DNA of 64,000 nt from Argopecten irradians (Eukaryota > Mollusca > Bivalvia > Pectinida > Pectinidae), in contig NC_091137.1 in NCBI RefSeq assembly GCF_041381155.1, forward strand, positions 21,435,655 to 21,499,654. The letters are read 5' to 3'. Position 1 is the stretch's first letter. Each line of letters starts with the position of its first letter. The translations under genes and the position numbers were made by a program. Below, piece after piece: positions 38,801-50,100 of this stretch. Below the pieces are notes generated by a model. The model was not told the DNA's origin, ran no database searches, and saw nothing but the letters and a program-made list of their open reading frames with translations.

Positions 38801-41800
38801 GGTCTGTCATATTTAAATATCATGACATTGTACTTATAATTACAAATATCTGCCGTAATATCAACAAGAGAAGCCATGATGGCGTCCCGGTAACATGAGG
38901 GAAGCAGTGAACACATGTGAGATTTTCTTGGTTAATTTATTTAGAGTTTTATATAGTAACACAGTGCCGATTTTTGATTGGTTAGAAATTTGGTCGTGTC
39001 TATAATTAGATTGTAAAGTCTGAACACAGGTGGCGCTTTTATCATGTGATACGAAGCTAGCAAAACATTGATAGTCAAAATGGCGTCCAGAGTCGCTTGC
39101 ATTGAGATCGTGTACGGGCATCCAGAGGCGCTTACATTGACATGGTGCGGGGGCATCCAAAGTCACTTACATGTGGTAAAGGGTTAACAGACTTTTTGTT
39201 TTGTTTTTGGCCCAATTGAAAACCAATGTATTCTTTTATTAATCTAACAGATGTATATCAAATATAGGGCAATGAGGTTCAACTTATCTATTTATTCTAC
39301 ACTATTTTCTTTCTAATTTCTGCTCCCTTTTTTGCACAATATGTTTTGAATATTTCATCCTTCAAGCTTACCTAAAAGACCTCCAGCAAACAGGATGTCA
39401 AAAAGCTCCTCTGCATACCGCCTGTAGTTAAGTTTAGCTCCAGTGATATCCAAATACTTTGAAACCTTCAATATCAAAGAAATCACTTCAAGTAGTTTAA
39501 TCATGTATAAACAGTTTATAAATGATGTGTACTCTGTCAATGCTTTCATCGAAATTGCTACACTTCAGGAAGTCTTGTTTTTCTTCTTACTTACATTAAT
39601 TCAATTTGAAATGTAAATGCAAATAAAATCCTATCACAGCAAAGACACTACCTGTTCACACAACAAATACACTTCCTGATCACCCTTGCACACAACAAAT
39701 CATATCAGTGTTCCCGATCACGCAGAAACGTGCATGAATCATGTACATTTTGTGTTCTTGCACGCATAAATTTGACAAACTGTACGTGCATGCATGCTTA
39801 AATATTTTCCATTATTTGGTGATAATTGTTTCTATTATCTCTCATTTTGATTGCAGAAATTGTAAGTGTGTCAAAACGTGTTTTGCGATATCGGAAGTAT
39901 TCCTTTCAGTAAACATTAACTGTAATGCACCAAGCGGCAGATGTGTTAACTACTTATCTGTGTTGTCCTATGATAAAATTCGAGACTATACCCATGACCA
40001 TCGGTAGTCTTCGGACTGATCGTTATATCGCTCAAAGAGCATGTGTTACGGGAAGCAATTTACGATGCAAATTTTAATTGTGCGATAACAACTATTGCGT
40101 CTGTCAAGCACTATCATAGAGTATGAAAATGATCTTAAATCCACATGGTTCTCTGAGCAAGAAAATTGTTTGGACACCAATCATTACAGAAATCGGCTAT
40201 AAGACAGCAATACATTTTACATGCCTATAAGCACATTCATGGATTGGGAGGGTGAAAATCTGTAGATCTATACAAATTATTTTGAAAATTGCTTTTCAAA
40301 ATGAATTTGTAAATTGATCGCGATGTAAGATGGACTTTATGCATATTGAGAACATGATTTTTAAGTGAAGAAATTGACACAACACAGCAGACATGTACCG
40401 TATGTCTGTTTATATTTCAATTCTGAATATTGAATAACTTGCAGTCAAATTTAAGAAGCAACAATGTTGTTTAAAATAAATCAAACAAAGAGATATATAT
40501 CTGAAACTGTTTTTAATATTGTTTTTTCCTTTGGCCAAATATATGTTACACTTTGTCTTTATTTTCTACCAAATAATACACATGGGCAAAATATGCAAAT
40601 ATAATGTACCCCTTAAATATGGCACTGTACCCACATTTTAAGAGCTATAGGGGTACAAAAAAAACCATTTGAAAAAATGGGATCTTGGCGCCCACCAAAG
40701 AATGATGTACATCTGACAATAGAAAGAGGGATCTTTTCTCTGCTTTTCAAACTTTTACTACATATGAAATTTGAGAAAAATCTTTTCAGTACTTTCTGAG
40801 ATATATAACACTAACAAACTTCAATTATCAAAATCCAAGATGGCAACCTGTTGGCCATCTTGTTGACCGATCAGTCCTAAAATGCAATATGCAGGTCCTA
40901 GGAGAACCTACATATAAGATATGAGACAGATCGCTTCATTACTTTCTGAGAAATAGCGGTAACAAACTTCAATTATCAAAATTCAAAATGGCAGCCTGGC
41001 GGCCATCTTGTTGACCGATCGGTCACAAAATGCAATATGCACAACTAGGGCCCTAGGGGAACCTACATGTGAAATTTGAGAGAGATCCCTTGAGTACTTT
41101 CTGAGAAATAGCGGTAACAAACTTTAAATATCAAACCAAGATGCAGCCTAGCGGCAATCTTGTTGACTGATCGGTCCCAAAATGAAATATGCACAACAAA
41201 GGCCCTAGGGGAACCTACATGTTAAATTTGAGAGAGATCCTTTCAGTACTTTCTGAGAAATAGCAGTAACAAACTTTAACTATCAAAATCCAAGATGGCG
41301 GCCTGGCGGCCATCTTGTTAACCGATCGGTCCTAAAATACAATATGCACAACTAGGGCCCTAGGGGAACCTACATATGCGGTAACAAGAAATGTTAACGG
41401 ATGATGGACCACAGACGAAAAGCGACTGAATAGCCCACCATCTGATGATAGTGGGCTAAAAAGTACAACAAACTACACTATTCTTATATAACCATTAGTG
41501 CTAGAACGGGTAATCGGATAACCGGTTCGGTTTGAGCTTATATCCGGTTAGCATTTTAGCTATCCGATAACCGCCATATACATTTCGTACGGCTAAAAAA
41601 CTCCTCAAAGTAATAAAATTCCTGTACTAATGATTGTCTCCACCTATAGTGTAAAGTATACATGCTTTCAGAAGCACAATTTTGCAATGAAATTAAAAGT
41701 GTTACGACATCAGTGTTGTTATCGGAACTGGGTCATCACTAAAACGCTTATAGGTGTCACTTGGCTTCTATGCAAACGTTCCAGTGAGCATTATGTGCGC

Positions 41801-42726
41801 AAGTGCCATTTGCAAAAGGAACCATGTGCAGGAAGTAGGCCTACTTTGACATTTTAAGTGTTTACACCGATTTCCATTCATGGTTTTATTAAAAACAAAC
41901 AAAACAAATCCAAGTCTAAGTAATTATTCTTTGTGTTAAATTAGCGTTTCCTTAAAGATATAAACTATTGTTATGGAATCCAGATGAAGTATGACACGTT
42001 TCCTGAAAGATATGAACAATTGTTATGGAATCCAGATGAAGTATGAAAAATTCATGTCATTGATGTACGACTGAAACGTTACTTAAATAGCTACAAAAAT
42101 TGTACGGTTATCCGGTTACGGTTCGGTTAATCTGATCCGGTTAACCGGTTGGCAATATTACTAACCATTCCAGCACTAATAACCATTAATTATACAATAC
42201 TAGATGGCATTTTGAACTGTCCATTTTATTTACTGCATATGTAATTATGTCAAGTCCATCTAAATGAAATTTTCCCTGGTATTTCTTACTAAATCTATTA
42301 TATTGTGAAAAATACATACCTGCTCTAGATCTGCACCTGTTTCATTAAGACCAAGCACAATCGCATCTCTAAACGATGTAGGATCGTATTTTTCTTTTTC
42401 ATCTAAAAATACAATTTTCAATTATGATATTAACATGTAATATCTAGCGAGTACATTTTAGTATAGTTGTGTCCTTTAGCTATCAAATTAGCTGATCTTT
42501 ATTGATTACAAAGAACTAAAACTAAAAGCTGTGATACATACATATGAATAAATGTCTCAACAATTTTCTTTTTTTCCCCATTGTTTTTCCATTAGTTCAA
42601 GAAAAGTGGTCTACTTTGAAATCTAAGTGAAAATACACAACATACTTCACAATTGATATCCTTACCCCTTTTCCGAGTTTTCAGACGTTGGCCTGACAGC
42701 GAGGGTTTTTCTGCCTTCTGACTCAT
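26734..42726 (-). CDS. BZW1: BZW/5MP translation regulator (basic leucine zipper and W2 domain protein), 13 coding exons, 422 aa
   Basis: Coding exons, in transcript order: 42726-42666, 42402-42320, 39465-39372, 35210-35095, 34660-34595, 34325-34190, 33999-33890, 32546-32460, 32155-32072, 31810-31745, 31192-30973, 30671-30549 and 26756-26734. Phases all join, for 1269 nt. Strong matches to human BZW1/2 run the whole length: [20 protein letters not shown] at the start, [20 protein letters not shown] in exon 3, [13 protein letters not shown] and [11 protein letters not shown] in exon 11, and [16 protein letters not shown] in exon 12. The protein is HEAT-like with a C-terminal W2 domain (about residues 250-415) and the usual acidic tail (ESEEDED). 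Known family role: eIF5-mimic proteins bind eIF2 and eIF3, compete with eIF5 and tighten start-codon choice. Whether this corresponds to vertebrate BZW1 or BZW2 cannot be told; invertebrates usually have one. Intron 5 uses a GC donor. A non-coding first exon probably ends at 43818. Confidence 0.96.
28207..30233 (-). mobile_element. HINE-like non-autonomous element with about 330-bp inner repeats
   Basis: On the minus strand it starts with an AGTCTCAAGTGACC segment near 30233. It then carries five or six diverged units of about 330 bp (each with TTGACCCCCTCCCCAGGGGG, CTATATAAACTATAGTAAA and CCTATTTGACCC blocks) and ends GGCCCATGGGCCTCTTGTT at 28207. A related copy lies at 59457-60540 and a broken one at 47308-49030. 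No coding capacity. It fills much of the last BZW intron. Confidence 0.7.
31265..31345. repeat. short tandem repeat of about 32-bp units
   Basis: AAGTATTGCACACCTGACCG is repeated, with a third diverged unit (TTGCACACCTGACCAG), in BZW intron 10. Confidence 0.75.
32547..33889. other. BZW intron 7 with a HINE-type terminus
   Basis: Mostly featureless AT-rich intron. At about 33255 a minus-strand HINE-type 3' end is visible (AACAAGAGGCCCAAGGCCC on plus). Several GGGGAATT phrases recur near 33620-33730. No exon was seen. Confidence 0.45.
34640..34840. repeat. about 95-bp tandem duplication across the BZW exon 5 acceptor
   Basis: The start of exon 5 with its acceptor (GGAG.TTACTGAAAACCTGAAAT on plus, then AATAATTCCA) recurs at about 34738-34840, and both copies are followed by CAAGTGTTGTGGTTTGAG-type sequence. 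The outer copy has TAAATAA where the real acceptor region has TGAATAA, but keeps CTGAAA (TTTCAG on minus). Confidence 0.7.
35211..37383. other. BZW intron 3, right part; no gene recognised
   Basis: A 2.2-kb AT-rich intronic stretch. A short phrase (AAGATATTGTTCCAAGG) is repeated near 35790 and 35855. Open frames at 36694-37189 show no family. Confidence 0.4.
37384..38704. mobile_element. hAT-like non-autonomous element rich in CTATCGTGATAG palindromes
   Basis: The ends TAGTGGTG and CACCTCTT form short imperfect inverted repeats. They are flanked by AGTACGGG on the left and AGTATGGG on the right, an 8-bp target duplication with one difference, as expected for hAT transposons. Near both ends are many copies of TATCG/CGATA, including ACTATCGTGATAG. 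No transposase frame was seen. Confidence 0.6.
38705..39371. other. BZW intron 3 segment; weak short repeats only
   Basis: A GC-richer stretch at 38860-39180 has the phrases CATCCAGAGGCGCTTACATTG and CATCCAAAGTCACTTACATG in tandem and overlapping minus-strand frames with no family. Nothing firm. Confidence 0.35.
40640..41457 (-). mobile_element. HINE-like element with about 165-bp inner repeats
   Basis: On minus, the 5' end is a palindrome (TAGCCCAC ... GTGGGCTA, 41430-41457). Inside are four units of about 165 bp, each with CTGGCGGCCATCTTGTTGAC-type, ACTTTCTGAGAAATAGC-type and CCTAGGGGAACCTACAT-type blocks (as read on plus). Near the other end the subterminal GGTGGGC matches the palindrome arm. 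A second copy in the opposite orientation lies at 51545-52078. Confidence 0.65.
41496..42178. mobile_element. hAT-type non-autonomous transposon with a perfect 8-bp target duplication
   Basis: Terminal repeats TAGTGCTAGAACGG and CCATTCCAGCACTA are inverted with two differences. The element is flanked on both sides by ATAACCAT (41488-41495 and 42179-42186). Inside, near both ends, lie clusters of ATAACCGGTTCGG and GGTTAACCGG. Length 683 bp, no transposase. It sits in BZW intron 2. Confidence 0.85.
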
Positions 42727-42954
42727 AAAAATTCTGAAAGATGTATTATTTCATATGTGAATACAACTATAAACCATTGTGAATTTACTATTACTAAGTG
42801 TTAATTACATGGATTATATCATTTGATGAGAATTAAAAGATGTTATTTGCTGCATCATCAAAGTAACTCAATTTAAAGTTAAAAACAACTTTGTGGGGAA
42901 ACACTTTGTTTCCACAAAGACAACAGTTTGTGGGTGAAAATCATTTGTAGGGGG

Positions 42955-43052
42955 ATTGGACTGGGTCGATCATCAGTGACCAGGTAGCTCAGTCAGTGGA
43001 GCAATCGGCTAGTGTTCGGAGGGTCCTGGGTTCGAATCCTGGTCTGGTCACT
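42955..43052 (+). mobile_element. tRNA-derived SINE head
   Basis: A tRNA-like cloverleaf can be drawn from GACCAGG (acceptor arm) to TCTGGTCA. The D stem GCTC/GAGC and the T loop GGTTCGAATCC are intact, but the anticodon stem does not pair. Box A (TAGCTCAGTCAGTGG) and box B (GGTTCGAATCC) are present. A degraded relative with the same leader (GGACTGGGTCG) lies on minus at 49220-49330. Confidence 0.65.
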
Positions 43053-43818
43053 ACATTTTCTCCTCTCCTGTTACACATTAAATGCTATAGATTTGAAGAT
43101 AACACAATATTTGTTATTGAATCCAATCACTTGAGTGATCTGATGACAGAAGAGAGAAAAGTGGCTAAAATGGGTTTTATCACTTTGCCATTATTCATGT
43201 CTTATCATCTTTTTTGCCACTAAGGTTATCACAATATTATTTGATAATAAACAACTGATTTACTTAGATATTGCATCCGGAAAGATACCATCCGGAAACA
43301 ATCCTTGCAGTGAAATATTTTCTTTTCCTAGTTTAATTAGTTTGTTGCTTATTATCGAATATTTGTAAATCAAATCCTAGCGATACACAAGAAATTATTG
43401 TCCAAATTGAGAAAAAAAAGAGTATGGCTATTTTTTTAATGACTCCATGAGTCATCATTGTGGTGAAATAAGAGTCTGTTTCATTTGGACGACTGTCAGA
43501 CTCAAAATGAAATAAGAGAAAAGGTATCTAGGTGGTATAATAAATGATAACTTAATATATAAACTTTCCGGGTGTAGTATAAACTCAGTGTGTACCGAAA
43601 TTACAAGCGAAGGAAAAAATCAAAGTGCCTTGAACAACTTCCTAAATGAACGGCGGTGCGTCCACGACTTTTCGACACGTGATATTCAAAACCACGCGAT
43701 TAAATATCAAATTTAAATCAAATGAACGTGATGGATACAGAATGGAATAATGAACATACGATAACAGTATTACACAGTTCTTTACCAGTAAATAAAGGTC
43801 CGGTTTTCCGCAGTTACC

Positions 43819-44045
43819 TTGGAACTTCCTTTCTACTATGTCGCCCAGAAAGAAAAGAATAGGATGCTATATTAAGATTTACAATCGCGTTTCAACTCTC
43901 GTCATGTGTACAGAAACGGGATTACAAATCGTGGTTTATACAATGTTTGTAACCTAGACCCATGTTGATCAAGCGCTCATAGAACACTGATGATTGGAGC
44001 CATTTGGAACACCTTTAATTTCACCGTGTTACAGCATTATACAAA
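43819..44045. promoter_or_regulatory. putative bidirectional promoter between BZW and MRPL45
   Basis: On minus, a donor (AAG|GTAACT) at 43818 and an acceptor (CTTTCAG) ending at 42734 suggest that BZW has a non-coding first exon starting within this interval. The MRPL45 ATG is at 44046 on plus. Both transcripts must therefore start within about 230 bp. No TATA box was seen, which fits a housekeeping pair. The exact start sites are unknown. Confidence 0.5.
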
Positions 44046-47000
44046 ATGTCAGCCTCCTTGTTCAACCTTGTGCGAAACACTGTCAAATTTAATGTAAGCA
44101 ACTTGAAATATTTTGATGTTGTATATACTCAATGCAAACTAAGAAAACGTGATCATGGAAATGATATTTTTTGGCCTTTCGATGACCATGTAACTAGAGA
44201 TTGTGTGAATTTGAGAGATTAGAAAAGTCAGTGAGCTTTATTATTTCCAAATACGGGGGTTTCGAGACGGAAAATTACTGAATGAGTATGACGTGGTTAA
44301 AGTACAATTTACCGTCGATTAGTCCCACCTTCCGGTGATTATGACGTCATCATTTCCTTCCGGTGATTATGACGTCACGAAACTAACGTCAAATGATGAC
44401 GTCATAATTGTAAAAGGAGCGGGCCGGTGTGGCTTGTACATAGTGTTAAATACGGTCTCTGTCATTCAGCTGACGGAGCATGCTTCATTGGCTCAGTCGG
44501 TAGAGCTGTAGATTACCACGCCGGAGACTCAGGTTCGATTCTTGGTCGGGGCACTTAACAGGAATGTGTATTTATCCTGTTCTTCATTACATTAGCGGCC
44601 AACTAAATAACCCATGCAGTGATTTTTTTGGGGAAAATGTTTAAGTAACAAAATGGGAATTTTTGATCGCAAAAAGAGCAGTTTTGGGAAAAAGTTACCC
44701 ATTACTGAACATGGTATTAATGGTGATTAGATATTGTAAAACACTAAACTGTGTCAATATATCAAAAGGTGACGGCCATCTCAGCAGTTGCAGAGAAGTT
44801 TGTTTTTAGATTAAACAACAAGGAGAGATTTCCAGGTTTTATTTGGTTTTCAGCGATTTGATTGGGGAACTTTTCATTGTATTGGGAAAAAAATAGGGGG
44901 TTTGCCATTGGGAATGGAGTCCTTTACCGACCCCAGTTATATACGAGAAAAATCACTGCCATGGAAGATGGTAAAAGAGTCTCCAGTTGAGATTTAGGAA
45001 GTCTCAAGAAAAACTGAGGAAGTAGTGTAAAAGGAGCATTCAGTGTGCCTTGTACATTGTGTTAAATACAGTCACTGTCACTCAGCTGACGGAGCATGCT
45101 TCTTTGGCTCAGTCGGTAGAACCGTAGGTTTCCATGCCTGAGACCGGGTTTGGATTCCTGGTCGAGGCACTCGACAGGAATGTGTACTTTTCCCTGTTCT
45201 CCTACATAATCACCGGATGGTGAGACTAATCGACGGTTCCCTTTTAACCAAACAACTGTTATACAGTACTCAGTAGCAGAGTTCCAAATATCAAATAATT
45301 AAACTCGTGTAATATTCAAAGTATTTAAACTTCCATTCCAGTATTCTCCCATTGTCTATATTTTTTTTTTTCAAAAATATTTGTGATCTAGCAATAAAAT
45401 TTATCCCAGAAACTAGTGTCATAAAGTCAACATTTCTTATAGCTACTATTGTAGCTGAAAAGATATAACCTTCTGACTGTCTTTTCTGAAAAGGCAATCA
45501 GAAGGTAATATCTTTTCAGCTACAACAATAACTACATTTCTTAATATAAAGTGATATGACTGAAAGCAAGGCCTTAAAGGGCGTGCCCAGATGTTTCAGT
45601 AACCATTAATTATGAAATGTTAAAAAGTGCAATTTATGGAAATAATGGAACCAAATTTTCTGTTTATTTTTAGCTCACCTGCCCGAAGGCAAGTGAGCTT
45701 ATGCTATGGTGCAGCGTCCGTCGTCCGTCTGTCCGGCATCAACTTTTCCATTTAAACAACTTCTTCTCCAAAACTTGGAGACCTAGAGTCCTGAAATTTG
45801 ACTTATAGCATGCTTGGATGAAGGGCTACCAAGTTTGTTCAAATGAATAACCTTGATCTTCAATCAACGTCACAGGGGTCAAATAAGCTAAAATCTTTAA
45901 AGGACTTCTTCTCAAGACCTAGAAGGCCCAAGGTACTGATATTCGACCTGTAGCATATTGGGATGAAGAGCTACCAAATTTGTTCAAATGAATGACCATG
46001 ACTTTCATTCAAGGTCACAGGGGTCAAATAGGTGAAAATTGTTAACAGACTTCTTCTATATAACCAAGAGGCCTAGAGACCTGATATTAGGCCTGTGTCA
46101 TGCTGGGATGAAGGGGTACTAAATTTGTTCAAATTAATGACCTTGACCTTCATTCAAGGTCACAGGGGTCAAATAGGCTGAAAATATCTTGTTAAGACTT
46201 CTGTTTCATAACCAAGAGGCTTAGGAACCTGATATTAGGCCTATGACGTAATGGGATAGAGGGCTACCAAGTTTGTTCAAATGAATGACCTTGACCTTCA
46301 TTCAAGGTCACAGGGGGTCAAACAGGCGAAAATCTTTAAAAGACTAATTCTTAATAACCAAACAGTATAGGGACATGATATTGGGCCTGTGACATGCTGA
46401 AATCAAGAGCTTCCAAGTTTGTTCAAATGAATGACCTTGACCTTCATTCAAGGTCACAGGGGTCAAAAAGGCTAAAATCTTTAAACACCTTCTTAATAAC
46501 CAAGAGGCCTAGGGACCTGATGTTGGGTCTGTGACATACTGGGATCAATGGCTACCAAGTTTGTTATAATAAATGACCTTGACCTTCATTTAAGGTCACA
46601 GGGGTCAAATAGGTGAAAATAATTAAACAACTTCTTCTTAATAACCAAGAGGCCTAGAGACTTGATATTTGGCATGTGACATGCTGGGATAAAGGGCTAA
46701 CAAGTTTATTCAAATGAATGACCTTGACCTTGACTCAAGGTCACAGGGGTCAAAAAGGCTGAAATCTTTAAATGACTTCTTCTTAATACCCTAACAGTCT
46801 AGAGACTTGATGTTTGGCAAGTGACATGCTGGGATAAATGGCCACCAAGTTTGTTCAAATGAATGACCTTGACCTTCATTCAAGGTCACAGGGGTCAAAA
46901 AGGCTAAAATCTTTAAACAACCTCTTTTTAATAACCAAGAGGCAAAGAGGCCTCTAATGTGCTTAGGGATGATATAAATTCTTATTTACTCTATTTGTTA

Positions 47001-47093
47001 AGTATGAACCATGCATGATTACCAGATTGCAGGTGAGCGATTCGGGCCCATTGGGCCCTTGTTATTCATATATCAACACTCTATCCTTGTCCC

Positions 47094-47130
<37 letters not shown>

Positions 47131-50100
47131 ATTTGAGAAGAATGAAATTTTATGCTGATTATATTGGAAGGTGGTCCAAATCCCTTGAACGCTTGCAAAT
47201 AAAGAACTTCTGTTGGATGGAGATTATGTTGGTCGGATCATAAGAGCATTTTGAACTGCTCAATTATATAATGAGCTGTCAGTATGTAGGATTGAATTTT
47301 GAAGATTGTTTGTCTGCCGTCATGCGTTGTGTGTTCATAATCATTCAGAATTTACATTTTTGACTTCTTCTCCAAAACTGCTGAGAAAAATTCAATGAAA
47401 TTTTGCGCAAACCTTCTAAGGCATAAGGCAAATCAAAATTGTGAATTATATGGCCCCCATCCCCAAGGGGGCTTTGGGAGGGGCCAAAAGGGGTAAAATT
47501 GACTAAAATTTCAAAAATCTTCTTGTCCACTCGCAGATGTGGTAGAATCAAATACTCTTTTCATAGATTGAAAGGTACCAAGGCCCTATACAAAAATTGT
47601 GAATTTCATGGCCCTTCGGTCTCAAACTTTCCCCTGGGGAGGGGTCAAATTTACTGTTGTTTATATAGGAAAAACACATTTATAAGGAGTATTTGCTCAA
47701 TTTTCATAGGAAATGAGTCAAACTTGGTTAGAATTATTAGCCTGAGATAGCTGTGTAAAGGGAAAATTCAGTCTTATATATTGAGATTGGCACATAAATC
47801 GGGAACACACCAGCTCTAATATAAGTTCATTGGTTTTATTGTGATATGCCAGAAAAGCCCATGATGGTGAAATGTGTGTGAAATGTTCAAACTCACTCGC
47901 TGTCCACCATTATACATTGTTGTCTGATGTCTTGTATCAGATGGCCCATGCTCGTGGAGTAAAGCAACTTTTGTCTAAAACTACTGAAATTGCTCTTACA
48001 TTAGTGTGTTTACCTCATTAGGTAAATTGTCATGCCTAAAAAATCATTTCATCAGCTTCTCAGTGGTTATATATGTTATTTGATTAACGTACCTGACATT
48101 GGGTCGGGTATTGGTACAGCATACATATTAATCCTTCTTAATTGTATTGCTATACCATTTGGAATTTCAACAGTATCAATCAAAATACTTAACAATGACA
48201 TGGAATATGTCAATATTTTATGTTGTATGTTTCATAAGGAATATAGAACAATACAATTATGTCATGATTTACTTCATGGTTATATAACAAACTAAATTGT
48301 CCCTTTAAAACCATATCCATCTAGGTCCTAGCTGACCCCCAAGGGCCTGAGGGGTGGGGCCAAAAAGAGTCAAAATGGTTTAAATTTCAAAAGTCATCTT
48401 CTCATCTCTTCATATATTGGAAGGTCTCAAGGCCCTCTACAAAAATTGTGAAGTTCAAGGCCCTGGTGTCTCAGCTTTTCCCCTTGGGCGGAATCAAATT
48501 TACTATAGTTTATATATAGAGATAATACATTTATGAGTATTATTTGCTCAATTTTCCTTAAAAAATGAGCAAACCTGGTTAGAATTATTAGCCTGAGATA
48601 GTATTTCAATATAACATCCATATAGGTCCCTGGCTGACTCCCAGGGGCCAGAGGGGCGAGGCCAAAGGAGGTCAAAATGGCAAAAAAATTTAAAATCTTC
48701 TTCGGAATTCGAAGATATGATGGAACCAAATACTCTTTATAGGTCTAAAGGCCCTCTACAATATTTTTGGCTCTGGGGTCTCAGATTTTTCCCTGTGGGG
48801 GGGGACAAATTAACTTAAGTTTACATAGGGAAAACACATTTATGAGTATTATTTCTTCAGCTTTCATTTGAAATGTAAACAATGTAATGGAATTAGATAC
48901 TCTTTAAAGATTAAAAGGTCAAATTGATATAATCATTGACTGACGTTAAGAGCCTGATGGGCATTTATATAGTATTTATATGTCTTTGTTTCATTCTTTA
49001 TCCAAACTCATGCCCAAGGGCCTCTTGTTTCCTATATTTCCATGTACCGGTATGTGTAACTTTAAAAGTTCTGTGCACTTTATGCCCTTTGGGCACAAAG
49101 GGCTGTGCCCTTATTATATTCGTCTGTCAATCATTGACATATACTGACAGATGAGTATGATGCTTACACATTTCTAATTTAACGTTTGAATTGACAAGAG
49201 AGGAGGAAGTTTAAGGCCTAACGTTATGGTCAGATCGAGGTTTGAAGATTGGACCTACGAATGCTCGCCTGAGATGTTTTGCTGATTGTGCTACCTGGTC
49301 ACCATGCAATGACCGACCCAGTCCAGTTCTGCTCTTTTTTCTTTCTAAGTCTTTGCCCCCAAAGACACAACAACTCACAAGTTCGCAAGTTATCAATAAT
49401 CCAAAGGATTCTGATGTTACTACTGTATTTTTTATGTCAATTTAATGATAAATACAAGTATTTACATTATCAGACATAGGAATTTGTAGCTTAAATATGC
49501 ATAACGTTTCGGTTTGGCTGGTTAAAATAGTTCATAATAAGTGATAAATATAGTTTTCGCCATTCTGTATATGCGACAGGTCAATTTTTCGAAGTACAAG
49601 GCGCTATGTTTATGTGAATAAGAGAAATCTAGAGAAACTTTAGTAAATTGCTGATTATCATTAGTAAGTTACAACACTCATACTACTTATCAGCTATAAC
49701 ATTCGTAGAATAATTAAAATGAAACAAAAACTAACCTCAGCTTGCATTCTGTACTTCAAGTTTACCGCTTGCCTGGTAGCTATATCCGGTGCCGGTCCAA
49801 TACAGTTGATATGCGACCTCAAACAAAATCTGTGTGTCAGCCATGTTGCTATCACTGACTGATATTTTACCGACAATTAGAACATCTCAAAACCATTTAA
49901 ATGGCAAAGTATAATAAATTAATAATATAAACAATCACTGTCTGACTTTCATGTTAATGAAACTTTGTTGGTTGTCTATCTTTAATATCTTTAAGAGTTT
50001 TGTGTGACAGTAACCTACAGAGTTATTGCCCTTTGTAATGATGAATTTGTTTTACATTGTCAGAATGGTTACAATAACTTGAATACTGTGAAATCATTAA

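Noticed and set aside
42972-43048. A possible functional tRNA gene
   Set aside because: The acceptor, D and T arms pair but the anticodon stem does not. The upstream leader is shared with a degraded copy at 49220-49330, so a SINE head is more likely.
44480-44560. A possible functional tRNA gene
   Set aside because: Box A and box B-like motifs exist, but the acceptor and anticodon stems do not pair properly. The block is duplicated at 45090 within a repeat element, so it is tRNA-derived repeat sequence.
48032-48295. An 87-codon plus-strand ORF
   Set aside because: It lies inside a nested MITE. It has no recognisable family and no transposase-like motif.
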